NCBI GenBank assembly: GCA_943845485.1
Contig: CALTNV010000104.1
Span: 1 to 19,138, forward strand
From: an uncultured Flavobacteriales bacterium
GTDB taxonomy: Bacteria > Bacteroidota > Bacteroidia > Flavobacteriales > CALTNV01
Direction of reading: 5' to 3'
DNA: 19,138 nucleotides
In this document: in pieces, positions 1 to 5,959 of the stretch
Layout of the letters: every line of letters starts with the position of its first letter
Position numbering within the stretch: the first letter of the stretch is position 1
Position numbers and translations under genes: made by a program
Notes under the pieces: generated by a model
Told to the model about the DNA's origin: nothing
The model's input: only the letters and a program-made list of their open reading frames with translations
Databases searched by the model: none

Positions 1-614
1 GCTCCAGCTAAACCTGCAACATTTTTAAAAGTGACATCAGTTCCTTTACCTTTTTCATATATTTGAGCTTTTGATTTACCAATGTTAAAAATTTGGCCAC
101 CACCACCACCAGCACCGCCACCTACACGTTTCATAATAAATATCCAAAAACCAATTAAAACAGCTATTGGTAGTATCCAACTTATGATTTCTCTTCCCCA
201 ATTTTGTTCCTCTCTTGTTGTGTAGTCAAAGTCGTATTCACTACTCCATGTAACTAAGTTGTCTTTTACTTGATCTCCTGGAGGTAAATTGAAAACAAAT
301 TTCGGGTTCTTTTCAGCTATAACAGGGCTTATATCATCTGAGTTTTCAGAGCCTGATAAACGAGTCCCTTTTTTTAATGTTACGTATAGAGTTTTATTAT
401 TAACAAGAACAATATTTTCTACATCATTATTTTCGACGTACCCTTTAAATTCTCTGTATGTTATTGTTTTTGAACTACCTCCAAAATCTGCTAATTGTGC
501 AAAAATTAATAGGGCAATTACAATGGCATAAATCCAATAAAAGTTAAATGGTGATTTTCCTTTGCCTGATGGTTTTAAGTTTTTAAAACCTTTGGATGAT
601 TTTTCTTCTTTCAT
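1..614 (-). CDS. ftsH: ATP-dependent zinc metalloprotease FtsH, N-terminal part (cut by window edge)
   Basis: This is the N-terminal 204 residues of the membrane-anchored AAA+ protease that degrades misfolded membrane proteins and short-lived regulators. Seen: a basic N-terminus, a first membrane segment at about residues 25-41, a periplasmic domain of about 100 residues, a second membrane segment at about 144-161 (IISWILPIAVLIGFWIFIM), then a glycine-rich linker (GGGAGGGGGQ, about 166-174). Next comes the FtsH-typical stretch with FNIGKSKAQ and TDVTFKNVAGL at the start of the ATPase domain. The Walker, arginine-finger and HEXXH zinc motifs lie beyond the left edge. The glycine-rich linker before FNIGKSKA is typical of Bacteroidota FtsH. 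It starts at the ATG 22 bases after the rsfS stop, so the two are probably co-transcribed. No Shine-Dalgarno sequence is visible. Confidence 0.96.
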   Translation of the reverse strand, partial: MKEEKSSKGFKNLKPSGKGKSPFNFYWIYAIVIALLIFAQLADFGGSSKTITYREFKGYVENNDVENIVLVNNKTLYVTLKKGTRLSGSENSDDISPVIAEKNPKFVFNLPPGDQVKDNLVTWSSEYDFDYTTREEQNWGREIISWILPIAVLIGFWIFIMKRVGGGAGGGGGQIFNIGKSKAQIYEKGKGTDVTFKNVAGLAG

Positions 615-636
615 TTATTTTGTATAAAATTCTTTG

Positions 637-993
637 TTAAATTAATTCTTTTGAATCTGCCCAAAGGTTTTCTATATCATAATAAAACCTCTTGTTTTCT
701 TGAAAAACGTGGACAATTATATTAAAATAATCAAGTAAAACCCATTCAGACAATTCCAAACCCTCTTTATGAGTTGGAGATAGTCCTAATTCTTTTTCTG
801 TGTTTTTAATAATGTTTTCTGCTATTGCTTTAACTTGAGTGTTTGAACTACCATGGCATACAATATAAAAATTTGTAGGAGAAGTGTATAGTTCTCTCAA
901 ATCTAAAACTTTTATGTTTTTACCTTTAAGATCTTCAATTGCTAGTTTAATAGCCTTTATTAATTTTGATGTAGCGTTATCTAAATTATTCAA
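637..993 (-). CDS. rsfS: Ribosomal silencing factor RsfS (YbeB/Iojap family), TTG start
   Basis: RsfS binds ribosomal protein uL14 and blocks joining of the ribosomal subunits when nutrients are scarce. The 118-residue product has the family's usual length and conserved landmarks: KVLDLREL near residue 29, the NFYIVCHGSSNTQVKAIAE stretch in the middle, then EGLELSEWVLLDYFNIIVHVF and the C-terminal FYYDIENLWADS. The only start consistent with a full-length protein is TTG at 993. The upstream in-frame codons are ATA and then a TAA stop, and there is no internal methionine. The N-terminal helix (ATSKLIKAIKLAIEDLKGKNIKVLDL) is complete, so TTG initiation is the natural reading. It lies upstream of ftsH in the same direction and diverges from birA across 46 bases. 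Confidence 0.95.
   Translation of the reverse strand: MNNLDNATSKLIKAIKLAIEDLKGKNIKVLDLRELYTSPTNFYIVCHGSSNTQVKAIAENIIKNTEKELGLSPTHKEGLELSEWVLLDYFNIIVHVFQENKRFYYDIENLWADSKELI
939..968 (+). promoter_or_regulatory. Candidate Bacteroidota-type promoter for birA
   Basis: TTG at 939-941 is followed after 19 bases by TAATTTTG at 961-968. This matches the -33 TTG / -7 TAnnTTTG pattern known for the primary sigma factor of Bacteroidota. Transcription would begin near 973, giving a leader of roughly 65 bases before the birA ATG at 1040. The element lies inside the start of rsfS on the other strand. It is the best two-part promoter match in the window. Confidence 0.5.
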
Positions 994-1039
994 TATTTAT
1001 TATATTTTTAGTGAAAATAAATATAATTTTTATCATTTA

Positions 1040-1807
1040 ATGACCTATTTACAATTATTTTCAAATCAATTATTTCAATTAAAAACTATTGATAGTACTA
1101 ACAATTACATTGCCAAGTTAGTAAAAGAGGTCGAATTAGCAGAGGGTGCTGTTGTTATGTCAGCTTGTCAGACTTCAGGTAAAGGTCAGCAAGGTAATGG
1201 GTGGCATAGTAAAGTTGGAGAAAATTTACTGTTTAGTTTGTTATTAAAACCCTCTTTTCTAGATGTAAAAAGTCAATTTTATTTAAATATGATTGTTTGT
1301 TTAGCCTTAAAAGATACTTTAGGAAGTTTTGGTTTAAAAGATGTTAAAATTAAATGGCCTAATGATATTTTAGTAAACAACAGGAAGATTTGTGGTGTTT
1401 TAATAGAAAATGGAATTAAGAAAGATAAAGTTAACCAAAGTATTATTGGTGTTGGTTTAAATGTAAATGAAGAAATGAAGTGTAATCCGATGTTAAAGGC
1501 AATTTCATTATTTGATTTGATTAATAAAAGACTTGATTTAAATGATGTGTTAGAATTATTTAAAAAAGATTTAAGTAAGTGGTATTTACTATTGAATAAG
1601 AAACAATTTTCAAAAATTAAGAAAAGTTATCTAAATGATTTATTTTACTTTAATGAATTTAATTCATTTTTTTTAAAGAAGAATGGTTGTTTTGTGACTG
1701 AAACTCTGAAAATAATTGATGTTGATGAGTTTGGTTGTTTAATTCTAGAAAATAAAAAAAAGCAACTTAAAAAAGTTGCTTTAAAGGAAATTAAATTTAA
1801 GTATTAA
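1040..1807 (+). CDS. birA: Biotin--[acetyl-CoA-carboxylase] ligase, catalytic domain only
   Basis: The enzyme activates biotin with ATP and transfers it to a lysine of biotin carboxyl carrier proteins, for example in acetyl-CoA carboxylase. The ATG at 1040 gives 255 residues. Motifs in order: KTIDSTNNYI (15-24), QTSGKGQQGNGW (44-55, the biotinyl-AMP binding loop; the usual GRGR is GKGQ here), KIKWPNDILVNNRKICGVLIE (104-123) and GVGLNVNE (137-144). The N-terminal helix-turn-helix repressor domain of the E. coli enzyme is absent, as in other group I ligases, so it is probably not a biotin-operon repressor. An upstream in-frame ATG at 884 was not used because it would run through rsfS on the opposite strand and add non-family sequence. 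The gene ends tail-to-tail with the SRPBCC gene; the two stop codons share TTAA. Confidence 0.95.
   Translation: MTYLQLFSNQLFQLKTIDSTNNYIAKLVKEVELAEGAVVMSACQTSGKGQQGNGWHSKVGENLLFSLLLKPSFLDVKSQFYLNMIVCLALKDTLGSFGLKDVKIKWPNDILVNNRKICGVLIENGIKKDKVNQSIIGVGLNVNEEMKCNPMLKAISLFDLINKRLDLNDVLELFKKDLSKWYLLLNKKQFSKIKKSYLNDLFYFNEFNSFFLKKNGCFVTETLKIIDVDEFGCLILENKKKQLKKVALKEIKFKY
1749..1782 (-). terminator. Intrinsic terminator of the pyrE-SRPBCC transcript, inside birA
   Basis: Read on the minus strand, a perfect 10-bp stem (AAAGCAACTT / AAGTTGCTTT, arms at 1773-1782 and 1759-1768) encloses a 4-base loop. The transcript then continues as a U-run: eight Us including the last three of the stem, then A and four more Us. 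The hairpin begins 22 bases after the SRPBCC stop codon, which is normal for an intrinsic terminator. On the plus strand the same hairpin has no U-tract after it, so it should be one-directional. It is encoded within the last residues of BirA, around KKKQLKKVALK. Confidence 0.75.
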
Positions 1808-2208
1808 TTTTCCATTTGTTTTTTTAGTGAAGAAGTTAAATGATTAAATAGATTTGTTAATGGCTTTTCAATCATCATTTTTAAAAATGAATTTACTTTT
1901 GCTTCAAATATATTATATCCTATTGTTTTGTTATCAGATTCGCTACTCAAATTTATTATTAGTGTAAATTCAAAAGGAGATTTTGATCCTGATTTTAAGA
2001 CAACTGAATTATTCTCGTTTCTTTCAATAATTTTAAAGTCAATAACTGTTGCTCCTTTAATTTTAAAAGAGCATTCGTTAGCTGTTGATTGCCAATTTTC
2101 AATTTTATCTTGTGGAAATAAAACTTTATAATTATTTAAATCAGATAAATAGTTAAAAACATCACCAATAGGCTTGTTAATTTCTTCTTTACTACTTTCA
2201 ATTATCAT
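1804..2208 (-). CDS. SRPBCC/START-like small protein
   Basis: A soluble 134-residue protein that looks like the SRPBCC (START/Bet v 1-like) hydrophobic-ligand fold. It opens with a beta strand leading into IGDVFNYLSDLNNYKVLFPQDKIENWQ, typical of the first helices of these proteins. Alternating beta strands follow (CSFKIKGATVIDFKIIER, NSVVLKSGS, FEFTLIINL) and then a long C-terminal amphipathic helix (SFLKMMIEKPLTNLFNHLTSSLKKQ). No catalytic residues are recognisable and its ligand is unknown. It starts 12 bases after the pyrE stop, and this pairing with pyrE is one I associate with Flavobacteriales. A link to pyrimidine synthesis would be a guess from position only. The downstream terminator lies inside birA. 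Confidence 0.8.
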   Translation of the reverse strand: MIIESSKEEINKPIGDVFNYLSDLNNYKVLFPQDKIENWQSTANECSFKIKGATVIDFKIIERNENNSVVLKSGSKSPFEFTLIINLSSESDNKTIGYNIFEAKVNSFLKMMIEKPLTNLFNHLTSSLKKQMEN

Positions 2209-2220
2209 CTTAGTTTGTTT

Positions 2221-2862
2221 TTATTGTTTCCACCCTGATGGGTTTTTTTTCCACTCTATTATTGATTCTATATCAGACTTTTCTATATAGTTACCTTTTG
2301 AGGCTACATCAATAAGTGTATCATAGTTAGTTAAAGTGTCATATTCACATTTATTCTTTAAAAAATTTTCTTTCGCAACATCAAATCCATATGAAAATAC
2401 AGCTAATAAACCTGCTACATCTCCACCAGCTTCTTTTATTGCAGCAACAGCATCTAAGCTACTGCCTCCAGTAGAAATTAAATCTTCAATAACGATGACT
2501 CTTTGTCCTTTTTCTAAAACTCCTTCAACTTTATTTTGTAAGCCATGTTTTTTAGCTGATGACCTCACATAAATAAAGGGAACCCCTAATTCTTCTGCCA
2601 CAAGTGCGCCGTGAGCTATGCCACCTGTCGCTACTCCTGCTATTACATCAGGTTTACCAAATTTATCAATCAGTTTTTCTGCAAACTGTTGCCTAATATA
2701 TGTCCTTACTTTAGGAAAAGATAAAATTTTTCTATTATCACAATAGATTGGAGATTTCCATCCACTAGCCCAGGTAAAAGGTTCGTTTGGTTGTAATTTT
2801 ACTGCTTTAATTTGTAACAAAAATTCTGCTACCTTTATATCTGAATCATTATTTTTATCCAT
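2221..2862 (-). CDS. pyrE: Orotate phosphoribosyltransferase
   Basis: PyrE converts orotate and PRPP to orotidine 5'-monophosphate, the fifth step of de novo pyrimidine synthesis, in the cytoplasm. The 213-residue protein has the family's usual length. Visible motifs: FTWASGWKSPIYCDNRKILSFP (29-50, substrate-binding region), DVIAGVATGGIAHGALVAEELG (72-93), FIYVRSSAKKHG (96-107, with the catalytic-loop lysines), and the PRPP-binding motif VIVIEDLISTGGSS (122-135). The gene is first in a two-gene transcript with the SRPBCC gene. Its ATG shares a CATG palindrome with the start of the NUDIX gene on the other strand, so its promoter must lie within that gene. A TAACTTTG box ends only 4 bases before the ATG. 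Confidence 0.97.
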   Translation of the reverse strand: MDKNNDSDIKVAEFLLQIKAVKLQPNEPFTWASGWKSPIYCDNRKILSFPKVRTYIRQQFAEKLIDKFGKPDVIAGVATGGIAHGALVAEELGVPFIYVRSSAKKHGLQNKVEGVLEKGQRVIVIEDLISTGGSSLDAVAAIKEAGGDVAGLLAVFSYGFDVAKENFLKNKCEYDTLTNYDTLIDVASKGNYIEKSDIESIIEWKKNPSGWKQ

Positions 2863-3496
2863 GCCACAAAGTTATAAAGTTTTTATTGAGAATTATAATA
2901 TTCAGTTTGTTGAAAGTGAAAAAAATATAAAAAATAATTCAATTGTTTTTTATGAAGATACATTTTCTAAACAAGTTTTTTTAAAAATGTTGAGACAAAA
3001 TGTTGACAAACAGGATGTTTATGTGATTTGCTTAAATTCATCAATCTCTTTTATAAATTTTAAAAATAAGTTTAACAATATTGATGCTGCAGGTGGTGTT
3101 GTTAAAAATTTATTGTCTAATAATTATCTTTTTATAAAACGTTTAGGTTTTTGGGATTTGCCTAAAGGTAAATTTGAAAAAGTTGATAATAACTTTTTTA
3201 GTTGTGCAATTAGGGAAGTTTCTGAAGAATGTGGAATTCCTTTAGAGTTGTTAAAAGTTAAAGATGATTTACCTTTTGTTACATCTCATTATTATTTGTG
3301 TGCTTATACAAATAGACACATAATTAAAAATACATATTGGTTTAAAATGGAAACAGAAGCTGTTTCTTTAATTCCTCAATATGAGGAGGATATTGAACTT
3401 TGTAAATGGTTGTCAAAAAAGGAAATAGAAAAGGAGGTGTTATTGAATACTTATTCAACAATTAAAGAAATTCTAAAATTCTTTTTTGTTGTATAG
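2861..3496 (+). CDS. NUDIX hydrolase-family protein with slightly altered Nudix box
   Basis: A 211-residue protein with an N-terminal extension of about 70 residues (starting SYKVFIENYNIQFV) before a NUDIX domain. Nudix hydrolases cleave nucleoside diphosphates linked to another group. The catalytic helix REVSEECGI (118-126) keeps the metal-binding glutamates, and GFWDLPKGKFEK (96-107) matches the segment before it. The usual G-x5-E-x7-R spacing is altered: the first Glu is replaced by Asp (GKFEKVD) and one residue is inserted before the Arg. The substrate is unknown. The start overlaps the pyrE start by two bases (shared CATG), and the last 24 bases overlap the end of the thioredoxin-like gene on the other strand. 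A promoter would have to lie inside pyrE; only a near match (TTAATTTG at 2807-2814) was seen. Confidence 0.88.
   Translation: MPQSYKVFIENYNIQFVESEKNIKNNSIVFYEDTFSKQVFLKMLRQNVDKQDVYVICLNSSISFINFKNKFNNIDAAGGVVKNLLSNNYLFIKRLGFWDLPKGKFEKVDNNFFSCAIREVSEECGIPLELLKVKDDLPFVTSHYYLCAYTNRHIIKNTYWFKMETEAVSLIPQYEEDIELCKWLSKKEIEKEVLLNTYSTIKEILKFFFVV
2867..2874 (-). promoter_or_regulatory. Candidate -7 box of pyrE, 4 bases before the ATG
   Basis: The minus strand reads TAACTTTG, an exact TAnnTTTG match, followed by TGGC and then the pyrE ATG. With the usual spacing transcription would begin at or next to the A of the ATG, giving a leaderless or nearly leaderless mRNA. No TTG is visible at the normal -33 distance, which lowers confidence. 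The box lies in the first codons of the NUDIX gene. Confidence 0.4.
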
Positions 3497-4945
3497 CATC
3501 ATTATTTTTTCCATTTCTGGATAAATAGTGTTCATAATATTATCATCCATTGGTTTTTTAGCTGGGTATGATTCTATTTGTCCTTTGTTATTTAACAGTA
3601 AATATTCCGAATTAGATAAAATGTTTAGTTCGTCAATTGTTTTTTCACTTTCCAAACCTAAATATAAAAATGGCCAATAGAATGTATTACTATTTTTTAT
3701 TATTAAATAATCCTCTTCTTCTTCCCCTAAATAAATACTAATTAAATAAACCCATTTACCATAGGTTTTCTGAATTGTTTTCATCGATTTTATTTGCATT
3801 GAACAATCAGAGCAGTTTTTGTTTATAAATTGGATATAGTAATATTTATTTTCTTTTTTATACGGAATACTTATGGAGTCATTAAATTGATTAATCCCAT
3901 TAATAGTTGTTATTTGACTACCTTTTGACAAAGTTAATTCATCTATTATTAGTTGTTTACATATAATGCTGTTTTCATTCAAAGCGTTGTTTTCCTCTAT
4001 TAATTTCAACCATTTTATATATAATCCTTTATTCATGTATTCTAGATCATAGTATTTTTTAATGGTAATAATTTCTATATAATTTCTTAGGTCCTTGTTG
4101 GATAGAAAATCATTTAATTTAAATATAGAATCAACATCATCATAGTTTTTATTTAAAACTGCTTTTTGGAGTTGTGTTTCATATTTGTAAAATGAGCTAG
4201 TAAATGCATAGTTAGCAAAAGATAATGTTATGAAATTTATATAATAAGGATTGTTTAAATATGCTTTCTGGTTTTCTATATAGGTTGTGTAGAAATACTT
4301 TTTGCTCTTATTAAATAATTTTTTCTCTTGTAGTGCAATTATGTATTTCACAGATGTTTTAAAAAAATCAGTATCGGTGGGTTTAATTTTTTTGTTAATA
4401 GTATCTTTTAACAATTTGAAATAATACGATAAAGGTTCTTTTTTTTGTAGTATAGCAATACTGTCTTTTTCAGTGTAAACATATTTCTTAATAATTCCTT
4501 TTTTAAATTGAATTAAATCCTCATTTTCTAAATAAAATTCAGAAATTATATTTTCAATTTCAATAAGTTTTATATTTATATTATTACTGCCATTTTTAAA
4601 CCTTATAGGTTGGTTTCTTGTTTTTAAGTACTCTAATATTTCGTTTTTTGTAATAGAAGAAAGTTTTATTGAATAAGAGCTATTTGGTTCAACGAATAAG
4701 GTGTATCTAATGTTGTTTTTTTTTAATATATACTGAGCTGTTTCAGTTGAATTTAGTGTTATTTTATTTTTATTAGGTGAAATGTTAAATGATTGTATAT
4801 AGTTTTCAGATTTAGTAAAGTAATCATTCGTTTTATATACATGTATTAAAGAAGTATCACTTGTTTCAATTGTAATTATAGAGCTTGCATTTGAAACTAA
4901 GTTTAGAGCAATAATCGATAATATAGTACTTAAAATAGTTTTCAT
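3473..4945 (-). CDS. Secreted thioredoxin-fold protein with CxxC motif, function unknown
   Basis: A 490-residue protein with a cleavable-looking signal sequence (MKTILSTILSIIALNLVSNA). The next 90 or so residues are rich in beta strands, and the middle of about 250 residues is mainly helical. The C-terminal region from about 365 looks like a thioredoxin fold of the TlpA/AhpC type. It has the strand YYYIQFINKNCSDCSMQIK with a CSDC pair at 378-381, then GKWVYLISIYLG, and a late NSEYLLLNNKGQIESYPAKKP strand as in TlpA-like proteins. This suggests a periplasmic thiol-disulfide or redox-sensing role; the partner is unknown. The CSDC pair differs from the common CPPC/CGPC, so activity is not assured. 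Its ATG overlaps the coaD stop (ATGA). It is last in a five-gene run and overlaps the NUDIX gene tail by 24 bases. Confidence 0.8.
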   Translation of the reverse strand: MKTILSTILSIIALNLVSNASSIITIETSDTSLIHVYKTNDYFTKSENYIQSFNISPNKNKITLNSTETAQYILKKNNIRYTLFVEPNSSYSIKLSSITKNEILEYLKTRNQPIRFKNGSNNINIKLIEIENIISEFYLENEDLIQFKKGIIKKYVYTEKDSIAILQKKEPLSYYFKLLKDTINKKIKPTDTDFFKTSVKYIIALQEKKLFNKSKKYFYTTYIENQKAYLNNPYYINFITLSFANYAFTSSFYKYETQLQKAVLNKNYDDVDSIFKLNDFLSNKDLRNYIEIITIKKYYDLEYMNKGLYIKWLKLIEENNALNENSIICKQLIIDELTLSKGSQITTINGINQFNDSISIPYKKENKYYYIQFINKNCSDCSMQIKSMKTIQKTYGKWVYLISIYLGEEEEDYLIIKNSNTFYWPFLYLGLESEKTIDELNILSNSEYLLLNNKGQIESYPAKKPMDDNIMNTIYPEMEKIMMLYNKKEF

Positions 4946-5412
4946 ACAGATAAATCTTCTTTTGTGATGTTTTTTGGTAAAAAGATTGTTACATCTTCAT
5001 TTACCTTGATTAATTCTCTTACAATTCTTGAATTTATAAATTCAAATTCTGGTTTAGAAAACAAAAGTATAGTTTCTATATCAGATAAACTTTTATTGGT
5101 TAAAGCTATACTTTTTTCGTATTCAAAATCTGTTGTATTCCTAACTCCTCTAATAATATATTTTGCTCTTTTTTCTTCACAAAATTTTATCGTTGAACCT
5201 GTAAAACTTTCTATTTTAATCTTAGGCTGGTCAATAAAAGTTTTTTTAATAATGTTTATTTTTGCTTTTAAGTTAAAGAACGCATTTTTAGAAGTGTTAT
5301 TTCCAATGGCTATAATAATCTCATCAAATAAAGGGAGGTTTCTTAGTATTATATCTTCATGACCTTTTGTAATTGGATCAAATGATCCTGGAAAAACAGC
5401 AATTTTTTTCAT
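4942..5412 (-). CDS. coaD: Phosphopantetheine adenylyltransferase
   Basis: CoaD transfers AMP from ATP to 4'-phosphopantetheine, giving dephospho-CoA, the penultimate step of coenzyme A synthesis. The 156-residue length fits the family. Motifs: AVFPGSFDPITKGHEDII (5-22) with the nucleotidyltransferase T/H-x-G-H signature (TKGH, 15-18), ESFTGSTIKFCEE (68-80), YIIRGVRNTTDFEYE (85-99) with the conserved Arg and Asp, and FINSRIVREL (125-134), the counterpart of the usual ISSxxVRE ATP-binding segment with Asn in place of one Ser. It begins 16 bases after the rsmD stop, and its own stop overlaps the start of the next gene, so it is read within the same transcript. Confidence 0.97.
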   Translation of the reverse strand: MKKIAVFPGSFDPITKGHEDIILRNLPLFDEIIIAIGNNTSKNAFFNLKAKINIIKKTFIDQPKIKIESFTGSTIKFCEEKRAKYIIRGVRNTTDFEYEKSIALTNKSLSDIETILLFSKPEFEFINSRIVRELIKVNEDVTIFLPKNITKEDLSV

Positions 5413-5428
5413 CTTTAATTAAAGTTAT

Positions 5429-5959
5429 TTAAAATTCAAAAATCGAGAACTGAACAAGTCCATATGATTTTTGTTTAATAAAGTACGGATTTTTTTTAAA
5501 ATCATGTCGATTATCATGTTCCAATATTAACCAACAATCTGGATGAAGTAAATTGTTATTTTGAATTAAGTTAGGTATGTCTACTAAATTCTTAAGATCG
5601 TACGGAGGGTCAGCAAAAATTAAATCATATTTTTTATTACTTGTTTCAATAAACTTAAAACAATCATTTTTCACAATGCTCCCCTTTAGTTTTAAATCTT
5701 TAAAAATTGAATTGATAAAATTATAATTATTATTTGATTTTTCTACGCAAGTAATGTCTATAACACCTCTAGAAGCAAATTCTAAAGCAATAGAACCTAT
5801 GCCTCCAAATAAATCCAAAACAGCTATTCCTTCAAGCTCGTAAGTGTTAGTAATAACATTAAATATACCTTCTTTGGCTGTATCTGTAGTTGGTCTGCAC
5901 TTTACACTTTTTGGGGCTATAATTCTTCGACCCTTATGTTGTCCATTAATGATTCGCAT
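5429..5959 (-). CDS. rsmD: 16S rRNA (guanine966-N2)-methyltransferase RsmD
   Basis: RsmD methylates G966 of 16S rRNA during small-subunit assembly, using S-adenosylmethionine. The 176-residue protein shows the N-terminal RIINGQHKGRRI and RPTTDTAKEGIFN (22-34) segments specific to this family. It also has the SAM-binding motif VLDLFGGIGSIALEFASRG (47-65), an acidic strand end CVEKS (71-75), and the catalytic DPPY (117-120) of N2/N6 methyltransferases. The start ATG lies 14 bases inside the end of the upstream DUF3822-like gene, which implies translational coupling. The neighbour order DUF3822-rsmD-coaD is one I know from Bacteroidota. Confidence 0.95.
   Translation of the reverse strand: MRIINGQHKGRRIIAPKSVKCRPTTDTAKEGIFNVITNTYELEGIAVLDLFGGIGSIALEFASRGVIDITCVEKSNNNYNFINSIFKDLKLKGSIVKNDCFKFIETSNKKYDLIFADPPYDLKNLVDIPNLIQNNNLLHPDCWLILEHDNRHDFKKNPYFIKQKSYGLVQFSIFEF

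Noticed and set aside
289..531. Short plus-strand open frame opposite ftsH
   Set aside because: It is antisense to well-conserved ftsH coding sequence, has no family resemblance, and arises from A/T-rich complement; similar antisense frames elsewhere were rejected for the same reason.
884..1039. Upstream extension of birA to an ATG at 884
   Set aside because: It would overlap most of the 5' end of rsfS on the other strand and adds residues unlike any biotin ligase; the family-consistent start is the ATG at 1040.
1652..1674. Hairpin AATGAAT/ATTCATT followed by a T-run on the plus strand, terminator-like
   Set aside because: It lies well inside birA, where it would truncate the message, and its stem is almost entirely A/T.
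3431..3440. Strong Shine-Dalgarno-like AAGGAGGTGT
   Set aside because: It is inside the NUDIX coding sequence with no start codon for a credible downstream gene, and this lineage scarcely uses such sites.
3442..3457. Palindromic TTGAATA/TATTCAA
   Set aside because: The centre is only two bases, there is no U-tract on either strand, and it is plausible by chance in A/T-rich coding DNA.
3464..3487. Bulged hairpin with T-run near the end of the NUDIX gene
   Set aside because: It comes before the NUDIX stop codon, so termination there would remove the stop; the stem is weak and A/T only.
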